Source of the DNA: Oreocharis arfaki
Taxonomy: Eukaryota > Chordata > Aves > Passeriformes > Paramythiidae
Direction of reading: 5' to 3'
Length of the DNA: 64,000 nt
Assembly (NCBI GenBank): GCA_013398015.1
Contig: VZRR01007589.1
Span: forward strand, 242,266 to 306,265
A program made the position numbers and the translations under genes. Shown here one piece after another: positions 35,997 through 48,243 of the stretch. The stretch's first letter is position 1; each line of letters begins with the position of its first letter. The notes under the pieces are model-generated. The model did no database searches and was not told where the DNA came from. It saw nothing but the letters and a program-made list of their open reading frames with translations.

Positions 35997-38589
35997 TAAT
36001 CATGTTCTCAGCTCTGTCTCAGATCCAAAGGGTTATACTTCAAGACAGGGATGGTACAGGAGTAAATTGTTTTGGGTGTTTCATTATGCTGTGTATGCAC
36101 CACACTTTCTCTGCATTGGTTTGTGCAGTGCCATATGAAATTTTCCTTCTGTTGCCTTCTTGTCTGGCTGAATGATACTCGAGGTTCACAGCAGAAGAGG
36201 CTCAGCATTTCAAAGATATGTGGAGAAAATAGTGATGCAGAGGAGGTACATGCTGTGTGTAAATTGTCTACCTAAGAGCAAGTATTGCTTCAGACAAGGT
36301 GGGACCCTGAGAAAAAAATGAGAAATGGGACTCTAAAATATTCTTGAAAAAGAAAACACTGATGTGACCCTGCCAGAAGCCTATCCACCAAGCAGGTCAA
36401 CTTCCTTTTCTTGTTTGCATAAGCCCACTTTCCCCAAAAAGCAACAACAGCAAGATTAAAGGGAATAGCATATACTTTAGCTGTACCATGCGACAACTGC
36501 AGATCCAGCACTAAGTGCAGTGGTAATTTTTTATTAGTTTTGATATATGTATTGCCTCCTGCCAGACTCTTTTGACTTTAGAGAATTGCCCCCATGAATT
36601 TGCAGGCATCATTTTGCTTAATCTGTTTTGAAATTGCAGGTGACTTCAGGGTGTAAAACGGGAGACATTAATTGGTAGTGGTAATCACCACATGGCTGAA
36701 GTCCAACCTTGTAAAAGTTGCTGCTTTCAAATCCTCCGACCTTGGTATCACTGTATGCTCCCAGGCAAAAGGTCTTTACACCGGTAGTTGTGGAAAATCA
36801 ATCTCAAATCCCTAAAGATGGAAGTGCTGTTGCTAAATGTCACTGAGAGTTAGCAGCTGCTTTTCACTGTGGTTTTGAAGAGAAGTATTAAAAAGCAAAC
36901 ACTGGTCTGGGGATTTTATACAGGTTCAAGTGTTTAGGTTGATGGTTCAACTGTGATTTTTAATTTTTTGGCATCCCTATCTGAAGAGATTTCATCTCAG
37001 TTTAACTGTTGTCTTTACCTCTCCTAAGTTTTTAATGTCTTTTGGGAATCATCCATAGAGCTGTGTGTGTTGTAGGTTCTCATTCCAGGCAATGAAACCG
37101 AGGGAGACTGATGTTCACATGGTCCAATAAATTCTCCATGAATACTTGGTAAAAAAAAAGACTTGAGTTAATGAGAATATCTTCTTCTGCTTAATTTAAC
37201 CAAAGCAAACTCGGAACCAAAACAGCTTAGGAAAAAGACCTCAGAAAGACAAGCTAGCATGACTGACAACAGGAACTTGCAAATGTGTACCAGTGTATCT
37301 GCATTTGTGCTTCCTGCTGGGTATAATATGCAGTGATTGAGTTAAATTTTTATGTCTGTGTTGGTTTCTGGATGACTGGTATTTTAGGAAAAAAAAAAAA
37401 AAAACAAAAAAAAAGGAAGAAAAAAAAACAACCAAAATGAGATAAGGAAGAAAAACAGTCCAGGTGTTTAAACACGGAATTAATAATGAAAAGTTCCAGA
37501 AGTCCCTAAACTCAGCTAAATCCCTATATTTCCTCAGTGTCTTTGGTAACTCTTGAATCCCTTTTCTCTCTGGAGCGTGGGCATTATAAGAGCAATTTGT
37601 CAAATCCATTGTGAATTTGAGGCTTTCATAATAAATATTTTTTTATGTCTTGACTGTTGTTACTCCTGTTTTTTTAGCACTCAAAACTGCTGAAGCAGCC
37701 TGTCAACATAATATCTTGAAAACAAATAGCTATGCTTGTCTTCTATTTTTCTGTGGATATGTCATTTCTCCTTCAAATTCTGAGTTGCACACCAGCAAAT
37801 TATAACCCTGCCCAGATAATCCTGTATCTTCCTTTTCTTCCCAAATCTGTAGTATTACAGTTATTAATTTGGATGACTGTTATTTATAATTACTGGTGTC
37901 AGTCTTGAATACACAGATTGCAGGGTTAAAGGAAAATAGTGGTTAAAATGTAGTTGTGCTCTCCAGGATATTCATAAATCCATTTCAGTGTGTTTGATGG
38001 CAAATACTTGAAGGAAGTAGCCTAAGACCCTGAAAATTGTTTTAAATGAGATATCACAATTTCATGTTTTAATCAGCAGTATCAAATTATTGCTAGCATT
38101 AACTATCTGCCACAACTGACACATTTAAACAAAAAAGCTTCAGTGAAATGTTAGTCTAGCCATGCTGCCACTGTGCTTCCTCAGAATTACAATAAATTAT
38201 TTGACTAATAGGGTGGGATACAGTCTTCTAAAGAGAGGTTTCAAGCTGCCTTTCCAGAAGGGCTTGGGACTCTATAGTCAATGTTTCATATCTTTTGGTA
38301 CCAGCTGGGTGTCTCAGAAACCACAGAGCATCTGAGAAATGTGGTTCTGAATATCAGTGTTCAGTCAACTGATCTCCTCTCACTATGTGTCTTATCTAAC
38401 AGTTGATCTGCCCTAGGGGAAGAAAGGCAGCAAAAGAGGAAGAGGATAGAAATCATTTGCTATTTCCATAAGTGGTACAATTTTAAACGGCCTTGAAATG
38501 ATTTAACTAATTTCTGAAAATTAAGTTCTCAGTCATTTCTACTTTTCCTATGCATCAGGACTATGTGGAAGTCCTGGAGAGTCACTTCA
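35997..38589. other. Unique AT-rich sequence with A-rich tract, no gene seen
   Basis: Contains the compound A-rich tract at 37389. I see no exon or recognisable repeat otherwise. Confidence 0.55.
37389..37428 (+). repeat. Compound A-rich tract
   Basis: A16, then C, A9, a GGAAG interruption and A8: a purine-only stretch of about 40 bp apart from one C. Confidence 0.85.
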
Positions 38590-39371
38590 ATGGTTGGGAG
38601 GAAGTCCTGGAGTCTTCTTGTCCAACCTCTTGCTCAAAGCGGGATTGTTGCTGACACTACATGATGGCTATGAGGCTTTAGTGAGACGAGTCTTGAAAGC
38701 CTCCAAGGATGGAAGTTTGAAATACTCTCTGGGCAGCCTGTGCCAGGGAGGCACCACTGCAAAAAAAAAAAAAAAAATTCCTCATGTCTGTGCAGAATGT
38801 CTCGAGCCAGGAACTGTGACTGTTGCTCCTTCCTGCACCATCTGATGCCAAAATGAGTTTCACACTGCTGCTTCCCTAAGGCTCCTTCAAGCAGCCACTG
38901 ACAGGTATTAGCTTTCCCCTCACTCTTCTCTTCACCAGATCAAACAAGCTCATCTTCCTCACCCTTTCCATATGGACCACAAGCTCAAGGTTTCTTCACC
39001 ATCTCATGTTTTCTCCAGTCTTTCAGTGCTCTTCTTGAACTAGGGGCACTAAATCTAGACATGGGATTCCTGGTGTTGCCTCATCAGTGGTAAATGTGGG
39101 GGAACACCACCTTCTCTTCAGCTGATGACAATCACCCTAATGTATCTCAGGATGCAGTTTGCACTATTTGCACTGAGAGCACACAGCTGGCTGATGTTCA
39201 GCCTGGTGCCAACAGTAATTGTCCTTTGATCATGGCTGCTGCTCAGCCAGTCATCTCCCAGACTGTACTGGGGGACTGAGTTAGTCCACCTGGGCACAGA
39301 GATTTCCACTTCTCACTACTGAAATCCACATGATTTCTCCCGGCCCAGCTCTCAGGGTCCTTTTGGACTGA
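38590..39371 (-). mobile_element. Old CR1 LINE fragment with internal A17 tract
   Basis: A diverged minus-strand CR1 of about 780 bp. Read on the plus strand it begins near the 3' end with GTCCAACCTCTTGCTCAAAG, then CTCCAAGGATGGAAGTT and GGGCAGCCTGTGCCAG. It resumes after the A-run with GAACTGTGACTGTTGCTCCT, then GATGTTCAGCCTGGTGCCAA near 39,200, and finishes near TCAGGGTCCTTTTGGACTG. Its order matches the family. The 17-A run at 38761-38777 occupies a position where the consensus has a shorter A/T-rich stretch, so it is probably an expansion inside the repeat. The terminal octamers are lost, and the catalytic RT region is not included. It is much more diverged than the copy at 59,637. Confidence 0.85.
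38761..38777 (+). repeat. Poly(A) tract A17 inside CR1
   Basis: Seventeen consecutive A between GCACCACTGC and TTCCTCATG, both CR1-derived. Confidence 0.85.
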
Positions 39372-41024
39372 GACTTTATAATGCACTGTCTTCACAGAAC
39401 CTTCCTTTTTTTCGACTCCTATGTATTGTCATTTAAAGAGATGCTAAAGTTTTTACTTCTCCACATACAGGACAACGATGAAGGCACTAAACAAGACTGC
39501 CTTTGTGCTGGCCTCTGGGTATTGTATATACAGTCTTGCAGAGAATTCACAACTGCTATCTGGTTTACGTTGTTTCCCAGTCAATACTTTGTTGTTTGTT
39601 CACATGTATCAGATTACACCGGCACTGCAATTCTTAAACTCAATAGACCTCTTAAAACCAGACAGTTAAGGTCTAAGTGCTGGGAACATATGCTTCCTGC
39701 AGAAAACAAAGACAACTGGGTGAGCTCAGTAACTTTGAAAGAGTAGAGAAAACACTAGTTTAAATACAGACTTAGATACTAAATTTTTGTCATTAAGTGT
39801 CATGCTATTCATGAAATTTATGGCTTGTACAGTCTCCAGATAATGCACTATTTTCCACAGTTAGATACTTAACAGATGTCTAAGGCAGAAGCTGTATTGA
39901 ATTACTAAATTCAGAAAAGGAAGATAGGAAGAGAGAACTGCACCTCCAGACACACACAACTTTGTCCAGTGGGTACTTAACCCCACCTCAAAGGCACCTT
40001 TGACTCATACAATGGGATTCATCTCACCTGTTTTTAGACATCTACAGTGCAGATACTGAGCATTCTGCTAATTCTGCTGAAGAGAAATAAGCATTTTCAG
40101 GGCATAGTTCTTCTGACTAAACGTAGAAACCCCTCTTAGGCTGTCTGTTTCTCTCTCTTGGTCATATATGGGATGTTCTTATTGTTGATTTACTTGTGGA
40201 TGCTTATGTTGTGGACATCTGCACCTGGTCAACTGAATCTCATCCTTGACTATAGAGGGATCTTGTGGTTTACAGAAATCCCAAACTTCCAAGCCTAAAT
40301 GTAATTTAAATAATATGATCCTTCTTCATGTTCTGCAATGAAATGGAAGCTGCCTCTTACTGATTTCCTTGCCCTCAGACCAAGTCAAATTCATCTGTTG
40401 CTGTCAAATATCTCATCTAAATGCTTTGTAGCAACTTAAAAGATCCATATTTGCTGTAGTCATTTCTGTTCTATATTTTGGTCATCGTAAGAATGGGAGT
40501 GCCTCCAAATATCAGAGTTATCCTTCCTCCTGTTTAGCCATGATGAGAGAACACGTCTGGAGATTATCAGAATGCATCCTAAAAACACATGTTATTTATC
40601 CAAACAATAAAAAAAAGAGTGATCTAGTAGTAGTTGAAACTGCAGTTGACAAAAAAAAAAAAATCTTTGATAGAATCGGAGAGGAAAGAATCAGGAGGAA
40701 CATCTAGAGCGATGACAGAACTCAATAAAATTCAGTGTCCAAATAGAATATTAAACGCAATTGGCTTTTGCTCAGTTAGGCAAGACTGGCTCCGTCACAG
40801 TGAATCAGCTACTAACATAGGTGTCATTTTAGTTTTAGAACATATACATAATATTTCAATTTCTTGTAATTGTAGACAAATGAATAGAGACCTTGAATCA
40901 CTGATATTAACAGGACTGAAGAAGATACCAGCTGGTATTGCTATGTGGGAAGAACAATGGGCTGTCTATAGAAATAATACAGAGCAATATGATTAGTATT
41001 ATTAAGTAATTATTAGTATCAAAG
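39372..41024. other. Unique sequence, A13 tract at 40,651, no gene seen
   Basis: Short frames of about 120 codons at 39381-39746 and 40634-40996 have no domain and no splice context that I trust. A 13-A run lies at 40651-40663. Confidence 0.55.
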
Positions 41025-41290
41025 GATCACAGAATTATAGAATATCCTGAGTTGGAAGGGACCCTTCAGGATCATTGAGTCCAACTGGTCCTGCACAAGA
41101 CACTCCAAGTGTCACACCACATACCTGAGAATGTTGTCCAAACGCTTCTTGAACTGTGCCAGGCTTGGTGCTGTGACAGCTTTTGTGGGGAGCCTGTTCC
41201 AGCCCCAACTACCCCTTGGGAGAAGAACTTTTTCCTGATATCCAGCCTAAACCTCCCCCAACTCAGCTTCATGTTGTTTCCTTGAGTCTT
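41025..41290 (-). mobile_element. CR1 LINE fragment, 3' end, different subfamily
   Basis: The reverse-complemented 3' tail GATCACAGAATTATAGAATA sits at the left edge, followed by GAGTTGGAAGGGACCCTTCA, GATCATTGAGTCCAACTGGT and GGGAGCCTGTTCCAG. It ends near TCATGTTGTTTCCTTGAGTC. It lacks the RT. The CCTGAGTTGGAAGGGACCC version of the tail differs from the GTTTAGG version at 18.3 and 59.6 kb, indicating another CR1 subfamily and so another wave of insertion. Confidence 0.93.
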
Positions 41291-42391
41291 TACTTTTTTC
41301 TCAGCTATTTCCTGTTAATTGAGATCTGCTACCCAGAAAAACTTGCTTCTGCTTCTTTTGCAGAAGTCCTTCTGGAACTTCTTTTGCAATCCTCAGCAAT
41401 GTTCTAGCATAGAGGAGCCCTGACATAATCCTGAGAGCACTCAGAGGCCTTTTTGTGTCATGGAACCACAACTTTGGACTTCAGTGGGGAAACAGGATCC
41501 TCTGAGAAGCAATGAGAGACACTAGCTAGAAATCATAATTTGTTTGAAATAAAACTATTTTCTCCTGTTTCATATTCTGTTTATTACATAGAATTCCCAG
41601 TCTGGGAATTGGACAGTAGCCCAGTTGATCTCAGCAGGAATTTTTGCAGTGAAAAAAGAGATAGTTTATGTAGTGTTGCATATGATGAAGTTCCTTAATG
41701 AAATCATGCTTTTATTGGCAATAAAACACACCCCTCCTGGTGTAGTAAAATTCCGTAGGTTCTATGAAGGCTCTGGTGTGTGCTGCTCAGATAGTATTTC
41801 TTCGCTGGCAAGCCGTTGAATCTTGCCTCAAACTCCAAAGTGGCAATGTATGCATTTGGCACCTAATAAGGTGGTTAAAGTTTCTACCTCCTTTAAAGAC
41901 TGTGTAAAACTTACAGCATGTTTGTTCTGACTGCAGAGCTTTAAGAATCGTTTTCTGACTGCAGCACAGCATAACTCAAAAAAAATTTGTTGAGAAGTTG
42001 GCACTATTTACTGGGCAGTCAGCAGGGGTGGCAGGTAACATTTAATTACATATTTAAATGCCTGCATGTTCCGCTGTGAACATTCAAATAAGAAAAAATA
42101 TCTCATTTTATTAATAACACTAATTTCCAGTCTGGCTATTGTTGCTCATGGCAGGTGGTGTTGCTCAGATCACAAAGCTGTAATCAAAAGGGTATTAAAG
42201 CAAGATTGATCGTTTTCAGAACACTTACTTTTTTCAACTTGCAGGATTTTTACAGTTTTTCAGAATTGTCTCACTTTGTGCCATTGCAACTCCATGCAAT
42301 GGCATAATTTCCTGCAGTTCCAGCTCTCTCCTTAGGCACTGGATTTAAATTTTTTTTTTAATTTATGTGTTCCCCTCTCCTAAGCAACCAA

Positions 42392-42440
42392 CCTTCCTTC
42401 CTTCCTTCCTTCCTTCCTTCCTTTCCTTCCTTCCTTCCTC
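42392..42440 (+). repeat. (TTCC)n microsatellite
   Basis: About 12 units of CCTT/TTCC with one extra T near 42,423. It is a polypyrimidine tract and likely length-polymorphic. Confidence 0.95.
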
Positions 42441-42652
42441 TTTAAATGATTACCAATAAAAGTAAGTTTCACTAGCTAAAGAAATCAATTATTAAAATTA
42501 CCCAATTTATGATAAAGAATTTACTTCCAACTGTAAAAATGCAACTAAGTGCGGACTAAGCTGCACACTATGCTGTCAGGGAACAAGGCGGTACTGTCTT
42601 CCCCAGCCAGCCTTTCCTAAGAGCTCAAATTTACGACTCTGAGTTGCTCTGG

Positions 42653-42669
42653 TTTTTTTTTTTTTTTTT
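42653..42669 (+). repeat. Poly(T) tract, T17
   Basis: Seventeen consecutive T followed by C and TTTTC. No element body is recognised on either side. Confidence 0.85.
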
Positions 42670-44805
42670 CTTTTCAGTTAATTTTAATCCAGATACTTCC
42701 ACGGTGTAGCTCACTGCATGACTATGTAGTTGTTAGCAACAGTGGAGGTAAAGCAGAAGAAACTGAAGTCCACTAGACTGATATCAAAGATACTGGAACA
42801 TAGCTTTTTGGATGAAGTACAAACCATCCTAAGTCAAAGTGACAACATTACCAAACCTCATTCAAGAAATTGACTTAAGCACGCACATACAAGCTTTGCT
42901 GAAATTCTGTTGTGAACAAGTCTCTTTGAGATTCAGAGATTGAAGCTGTAGCTTCTAGACATGTCCAGATCCATGGAACCAAACCAGAATTAACAACACA
43001 CAAATTGACCTGTTTTCCAGCGTATGCTGAATTTTCTTCTCAACTTCCAGCTTTGGGACCCTTCCACCCCTCTGGCACTTCTCTTTTTCTTTAAAGGTAT
43101 ACCTTAAACCCAAACTATTTTTAACTGCAGAAAACTTACAGTTTATGTATTCTGCATTTAAACAGTGTATTACTATTTCTACCTCATTGTGGAATAGTTC
43201 TTGCAAGTAGTCTTTCTGGATAATGTTGTTTTCTGTCTCAAAAACTGCATGGGTAACTATTTTTAAGCTCACTTATGATATTTATTGTCTATAATTAAAA
43301 AAAATGTTTTGAGAAATAAACTGTAGCACAAAGTGGTTTTAGTGTTTAGAATCTCTGTTTACTAGATGAAAACAAAATTAATCCAGACTTTCTCTACAGT
43401 ATGAAAGCAACACTAAATTAAATGGTATCTTCTCTATCATCCTGACAGTGCTGCAAAGAAATACAGCACTAGAAATAAGATGCCACAGTAACTCTCTTAC
43501 ACTTTAATTCCTGTAAGGCTTCTATCATTTGTTTCTCTGCAATCTAGGATTTCTTTAGCACAGTAAGAAACATGGAGAAGATTTTTGAGAGAGCAAAAGC
43601 ATAATTTATAGCATGGTCCTTGACCCATTCCTCAGCTAATAAGATGAGTTCTACCCTCTGTGATACCTGAATGTCATGGAGAGTTAATCATCCGAGCTTT
43701 TGGTCATTGCACAGTTCCCACCAGGCTTACTGTACCATGGTTTCTCAGTCTACTATCTCTTCTCAAATTCATATTGCTTATCCTGTCCATATTATCCTGC
43801 TGAATTATTTCTTTGGGCTGTTTACTAACGCATCACACATTTTAGTGGGCCCAACACTGAGTAAATGAACACACTAGGCATCTACAAAAATTCTGAATTT
43901 TGAACGCGATTTTCAATATCCAGTTTGTCTTTAACGTGACTGGGAATTTATAATCAGCTACACTAGACAGCTACTACATAAATATTTTTATTTTTCTGAA
44001 ACCAGAATCACCATATCTATGTCTCTTTTAAAATAACCCTATATGTGCTAGCTTTCTGCCATTACATCTGCAACATCAACAGTTTCCTTGAGTGCTCTGG
44101 AGTTCTGCCTCTTCCGGCAGGTTTTATTGGCACCCATGCTCAGGAATGAGCACGGGCCAATGCCAATGAGGTTTGACGGAGCAACATTGCTGCAGGGACA
44201 GTAGGTGCAATCAGGATTTGCAAATCACCAGCTGTGCACAGGTTGGAAATGAACCTGTTTAAAAATCGGCTGTTTTTCTCAGAAAAATGGGTTGAGGTAG
44301 GATTTTATCTTCAACAACTCAGGAAAGCCTCTACAGAAAATAAGTATGTGTGAGGAAGGTATCAACATATTCTAAGTTTCACTATTTTTCCAACTCACAC
44401 ATCAGGAAATCTGGGGAAACTGAAACCCTGATTTGTGTCCATTTTTAGATATGGGCTCTTAGAACGTTTTTCTAGCTTGTGGTGACATCACTTTGATGCA
44501 TGTAAATAAATACTCAGCACAGGCTGAAAACTTTGGCTCAAGTGAAGCATGGCTGTTCTGAATTCCACAGAGATGTCTGCCTGTCATTTCACCAAAATAA
44601 TTTTCTTGCAGTCAAGATCTAATGTAAAATAATCAGCAGGACTACCACAGAAAGAATAACTGTTTCTTTGTGGACCAGAATCAGTTAACTTGTGAATCCA
44701 CTGGGGAAAAAAACTGACATGGACATGGGATTGAAATGAAATCTTGCTTCTGCAAAGCACCCGATATGGAGGGACTTGAAAAATCTGGAGCAAACTGGTT
44801 GTGTT

Positions 44806-44890
44806 GAAATAGAAATAATAGTTAGAAATTAGTCAGAAATAGAAATAGGTAAAAAGTAGAAATAGTTAGAAATAGAAATAGTTAGAAAAA
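44806..44890 (+). repeat. Imperfect tandem repeat of AGAAATAGTT-like units
   Basis: About 85 bp built from variants of TAGAAATAG / AGAAATAGTT, including AAATAGAAATAATAGTTAGA and the ending AGAAATAGAAATAGTTAGAA. Purine-rich minisatellite-like sequence with mixed 6- and 10-bp spacing. Confidence 0.85.
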
Positions 44891-47800
44891 ACCAAGCTGT
44901 GAGTTGTAAGCATGTACCCAAACTAAGCTTGGGAGCTTAGGGAGTGGGATTTTGCTGTAGAACTACCTCTCAAAACAACTGTAATGATCCACACCACGAA
45001 TGACATGATATATGACATTGTATGCCTGAATAGAATTAGTACTCTACCAGCGTGATAAATCCATCTGCCGTCCTTCCCAAAGGAAAGAGGAATTTCTATA
45101 GCTTCCTCTGCCTCACACAATCCATTTCAGCTGAATTCCAAACAACGGTTGGGCATGGTAGGTTTCCCAGCCACTTGTACATTTTCTTGTAATAATTATT
45201 TTAGGGGAACTCAGTCTTCCTGTTATTAGTCAGAATGTACTGTATAATTGCCCATTGCTTCAGTCTGTCCTAACTGTTCAGAATTAAGAGACAGTTCAGA
45301 ATTAATAGACGGGAAGTTTCTGGTTTTTTGCAGTTTTTATGACTGTTTTGTTACATTGCATCCTGCCATTCAGTCGCCACTGGAAAGAACAGAGAGTATT
45401 GTTTGCCAATACATAGGGGAGAGGACTTCGCAGTGATCTATCATTTATTTCTAGTTTCAACAGATTTCAGTGTGAAAAAATGGATGATGTAACCAGTTTG
45501 GACTAGGCAGTGTGAATAAACAGCATTGTTTCAGTAATTTTCTTCAACAAGGAAAATGATTAATTTGCAATTCAATAGTGTGCTTGTGCTTCAATATACC
45601 TTACTGTCTACAGAGCATGCCAATACATCTGCAGTCTGGTCTTACAAATGCTGCCTCAAGACAATATTTAACAAATATAACTGCATTTAACATCATATTC
45701 CAGTTCAGGCCTGTGTAGCAATAGCACATAAAACTACTGTTCTAGAAGGAAGAGGTGGGGAACGGTTGCACAATCAAAAAAGAACAGTTAATCTAGATGA
45801 CCTTTATTCAAAGCCCAGGGAGAGGTCTGTTTAGTTACCAGTGACAACTCAGTCCAATTATTCAGCTTTCCATCTACAAACATGTCTACTGGCACCAGCC
45901 TTCAACCTTCACCAAAAAAGACTCAGTAACCCCTTTGTATAACCTTGTGTGAGCTGCTCTTCCCATGCCTCACGAGTCCCTGCTTCTTGTGGTAACACCT
46001 GCTAATTACCCATATGCATTAGGAACTGAAGCTGTAGAAGTTGTGGTGAAGTGAGTTTTGGGTGACCTTGACAAGGGAGCGCTTCTTCCTCTCTGTTCTC
46101 CTTCCCCGACCTGGTTTAGATATTCGTGTTACGGTCAGGGAAGCTGCCCTGTATGGACCTGATTCTCTCCTGTGATTGTCAGAGGATAAAAAGCCGGGCC
46201 AGAGATGTCTTACAATGCTAAGTTTCTGGGCCAAAGATTCACTTAATTATCCAGTGCTAATAGCTGATAAGCAATGTACAATCATAGTACCAAATTGAAG
46301 CAAAGACCCTCAAAGCCAGAATAACCTTCTTGCTGCTTTTAGAGGAAAGAAGGCTTATATTCATCATTCAGCCTCAATGTGTCTTTTCCCACTCTGTCAA
46401 GACTGCTGTAGTACACATTGGATAACTTCTTTCAGGTTTCCCCTCTCCGTAGGTTGTGGTCCTATGAACCTGAGACTAATTATCACCTTAGATGAAAATG
46501 ACAGTGCTAGAGGGTCTTCTAGGAGTTACAGCTGAAGGTGATGATTCTTGCAAGTGAAATGAGGTAAGGAGGATGTTCATGCTTTCATGCAGCTCACCAT
46601 TTCCCTAAGATCTACAGGCTTGATGTATCTTGAGACAGTAAGACCTCGGGGTTCTTCTAACAGGTATCTGAGGTCAATAGTGATGCCTAATTCAAAGACC
46701 TTGGCAGAGGTATATGTAGCATTTCCTCTTTTCTCGTGCACTGAATTTCTCTATCAAAGGCACATTTCTTTGATGTCTTGTAGGTTTAAACACCCAAAAG
46801 ACAAAGCATAGCTGTTGGCAATCTTTCAAGGCTTGTGCAGAAAAGCCAGTCTGCAAAATTCACAAAGAGAAAATTCAGCTGAAGAGTTTCAATGAACTAC
46901 AACTAACAACCTTCAGTAACTGTGCAGAGCAGACATCTCAGGATTTCTTGTGTGAACAATGGAAGCCTGGAAGAGAAGATTGCAAGAAAAATGAGACTGT
47001 CTTGCAGAGTACTTGTATTAAAAGCCTTCAGTGATTTTCAATGAAAGAAAATTTACCTGTAGTATAAGAATATTTCTCTTTGCCTGCTGATGAATTTTAT
47101 CTTGGTGGGGAATTTGAACTTTTTCTGCCTATTTTTGAATGCACAGCTATGGAATAGTCATTGATTTGTATATGAAAATAAAGGATTATTTTTATATATG
47201 CATGGCTATATTTACACATACACAGATATGTTTCCAAGATGTATTTGATCAGAGAATTGTTGCAATTTTTTTATTGAACTGAGGAGGAGCAGCCGGTTGG
47301 AACAAAATACATTTAAAGAAATTACTCTGGAAACTTCCTGAGACCAGAAAAATCACTACAACTTAAGAGTAATTTATCATACGCTATTGTACAGCAAGTT
47401 TCTCAGTTATTTGGTACCTTATCATGTGCTCTACATGCAGGAAAGTTCATAAGGTCCTTTACAGTTTTTAAGGACCACCCAGATAATTTGTTTTTCCTGG
47501 AGCATGCAGCCTCCGTAAGTTTTCTCTGAGTTAAAGGCTTTAGCATGGTCTTTAAAATTTCCAGCATTTATCTACAGGCAACTTTTTACCTGTTTTATGC
47601 TGCATGTAACTGTATGGCTCACACATGTTTTTTTTTAAAGAGTAAATAACAATATTGCGTGTCACCTTTCACTTTGATAAGCTAAAAAATTGTCAGGTTG
47701 ATTCTTCGGTCAAACCAGTTGTCAAGTGTTTACTTGCATGTCCCTGACAGTCGATGTCATGGGGATCAGATATTGCAGTTTGTGTAATGTTAATCTGGTT

Positions 47801-48202
47801 TAGCGTCAGGATGCAGCGGAAAAGGCAGGAGGTGTCAGTGGAGGAACAGTTTCACTTAGGAGATGCCTCACAAACATGGTTTATTAGGTGCATTATCAGT
47901 TTCAGCTGAGAGGTGGGTTATTACTTTGCCATCTTGTAGCCACTGTTGATTATTCAGTAGGGTCCTACATGAATATTCAACATGGTGTTTTGGAAACTAA
48001 AAGCAAACTGCTGCCTTTAAACACATCAGCCAGAGGATGTGTGGACAGATCAGTCCCTCAGCACACACTCACAAATCATTCTAAACATGCTGCTTTGGTT
48101 TTTTTTAATGTATAGATTTGCATGTCCACGGGAGCTCTGGTCTATTCAAGGAGTACCCTTTGGTCTCTGTTTTTCAATAAGAAAAGGGGTAAAGAACAGC
48201 AG

Positions 48203-48243
48203 TACTTTGAGGGTCCCTTCCAACCCAAGCCATATTTGATGAC
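48203..48243 (+). mobile_element. CR1 LINE 3' tail, very short
   Basis: TTTGAGGGTCCCTTCCAACC followed by CAAGCCAT is the last 40 bp or so of CR1 in sense orientation. The final octamers are mutated. Confidence 0.75.

Larger units (their letters stand above)
41291..48202. other. Unique AT-rich sequence with simple repeats, no gene seen
   Basis: Holds the TTCC array, a T17 run and the 44.8-kb tandem, each listed. There is also an 18-bp tandem duplication at 45276-45310 (unit GTTCAGAATTAAGAGAC with one change in the second copy). No convincing exon. Confidence 0.55.

Noticed and set aside
37241..37609. 122-codon minus frame with a hydrophobic Phe-rich middle resembling a membrane segment
   Set aside because: The Phe run is the translation of the A-rich tract at 37,389-37,428 read on the other strand.
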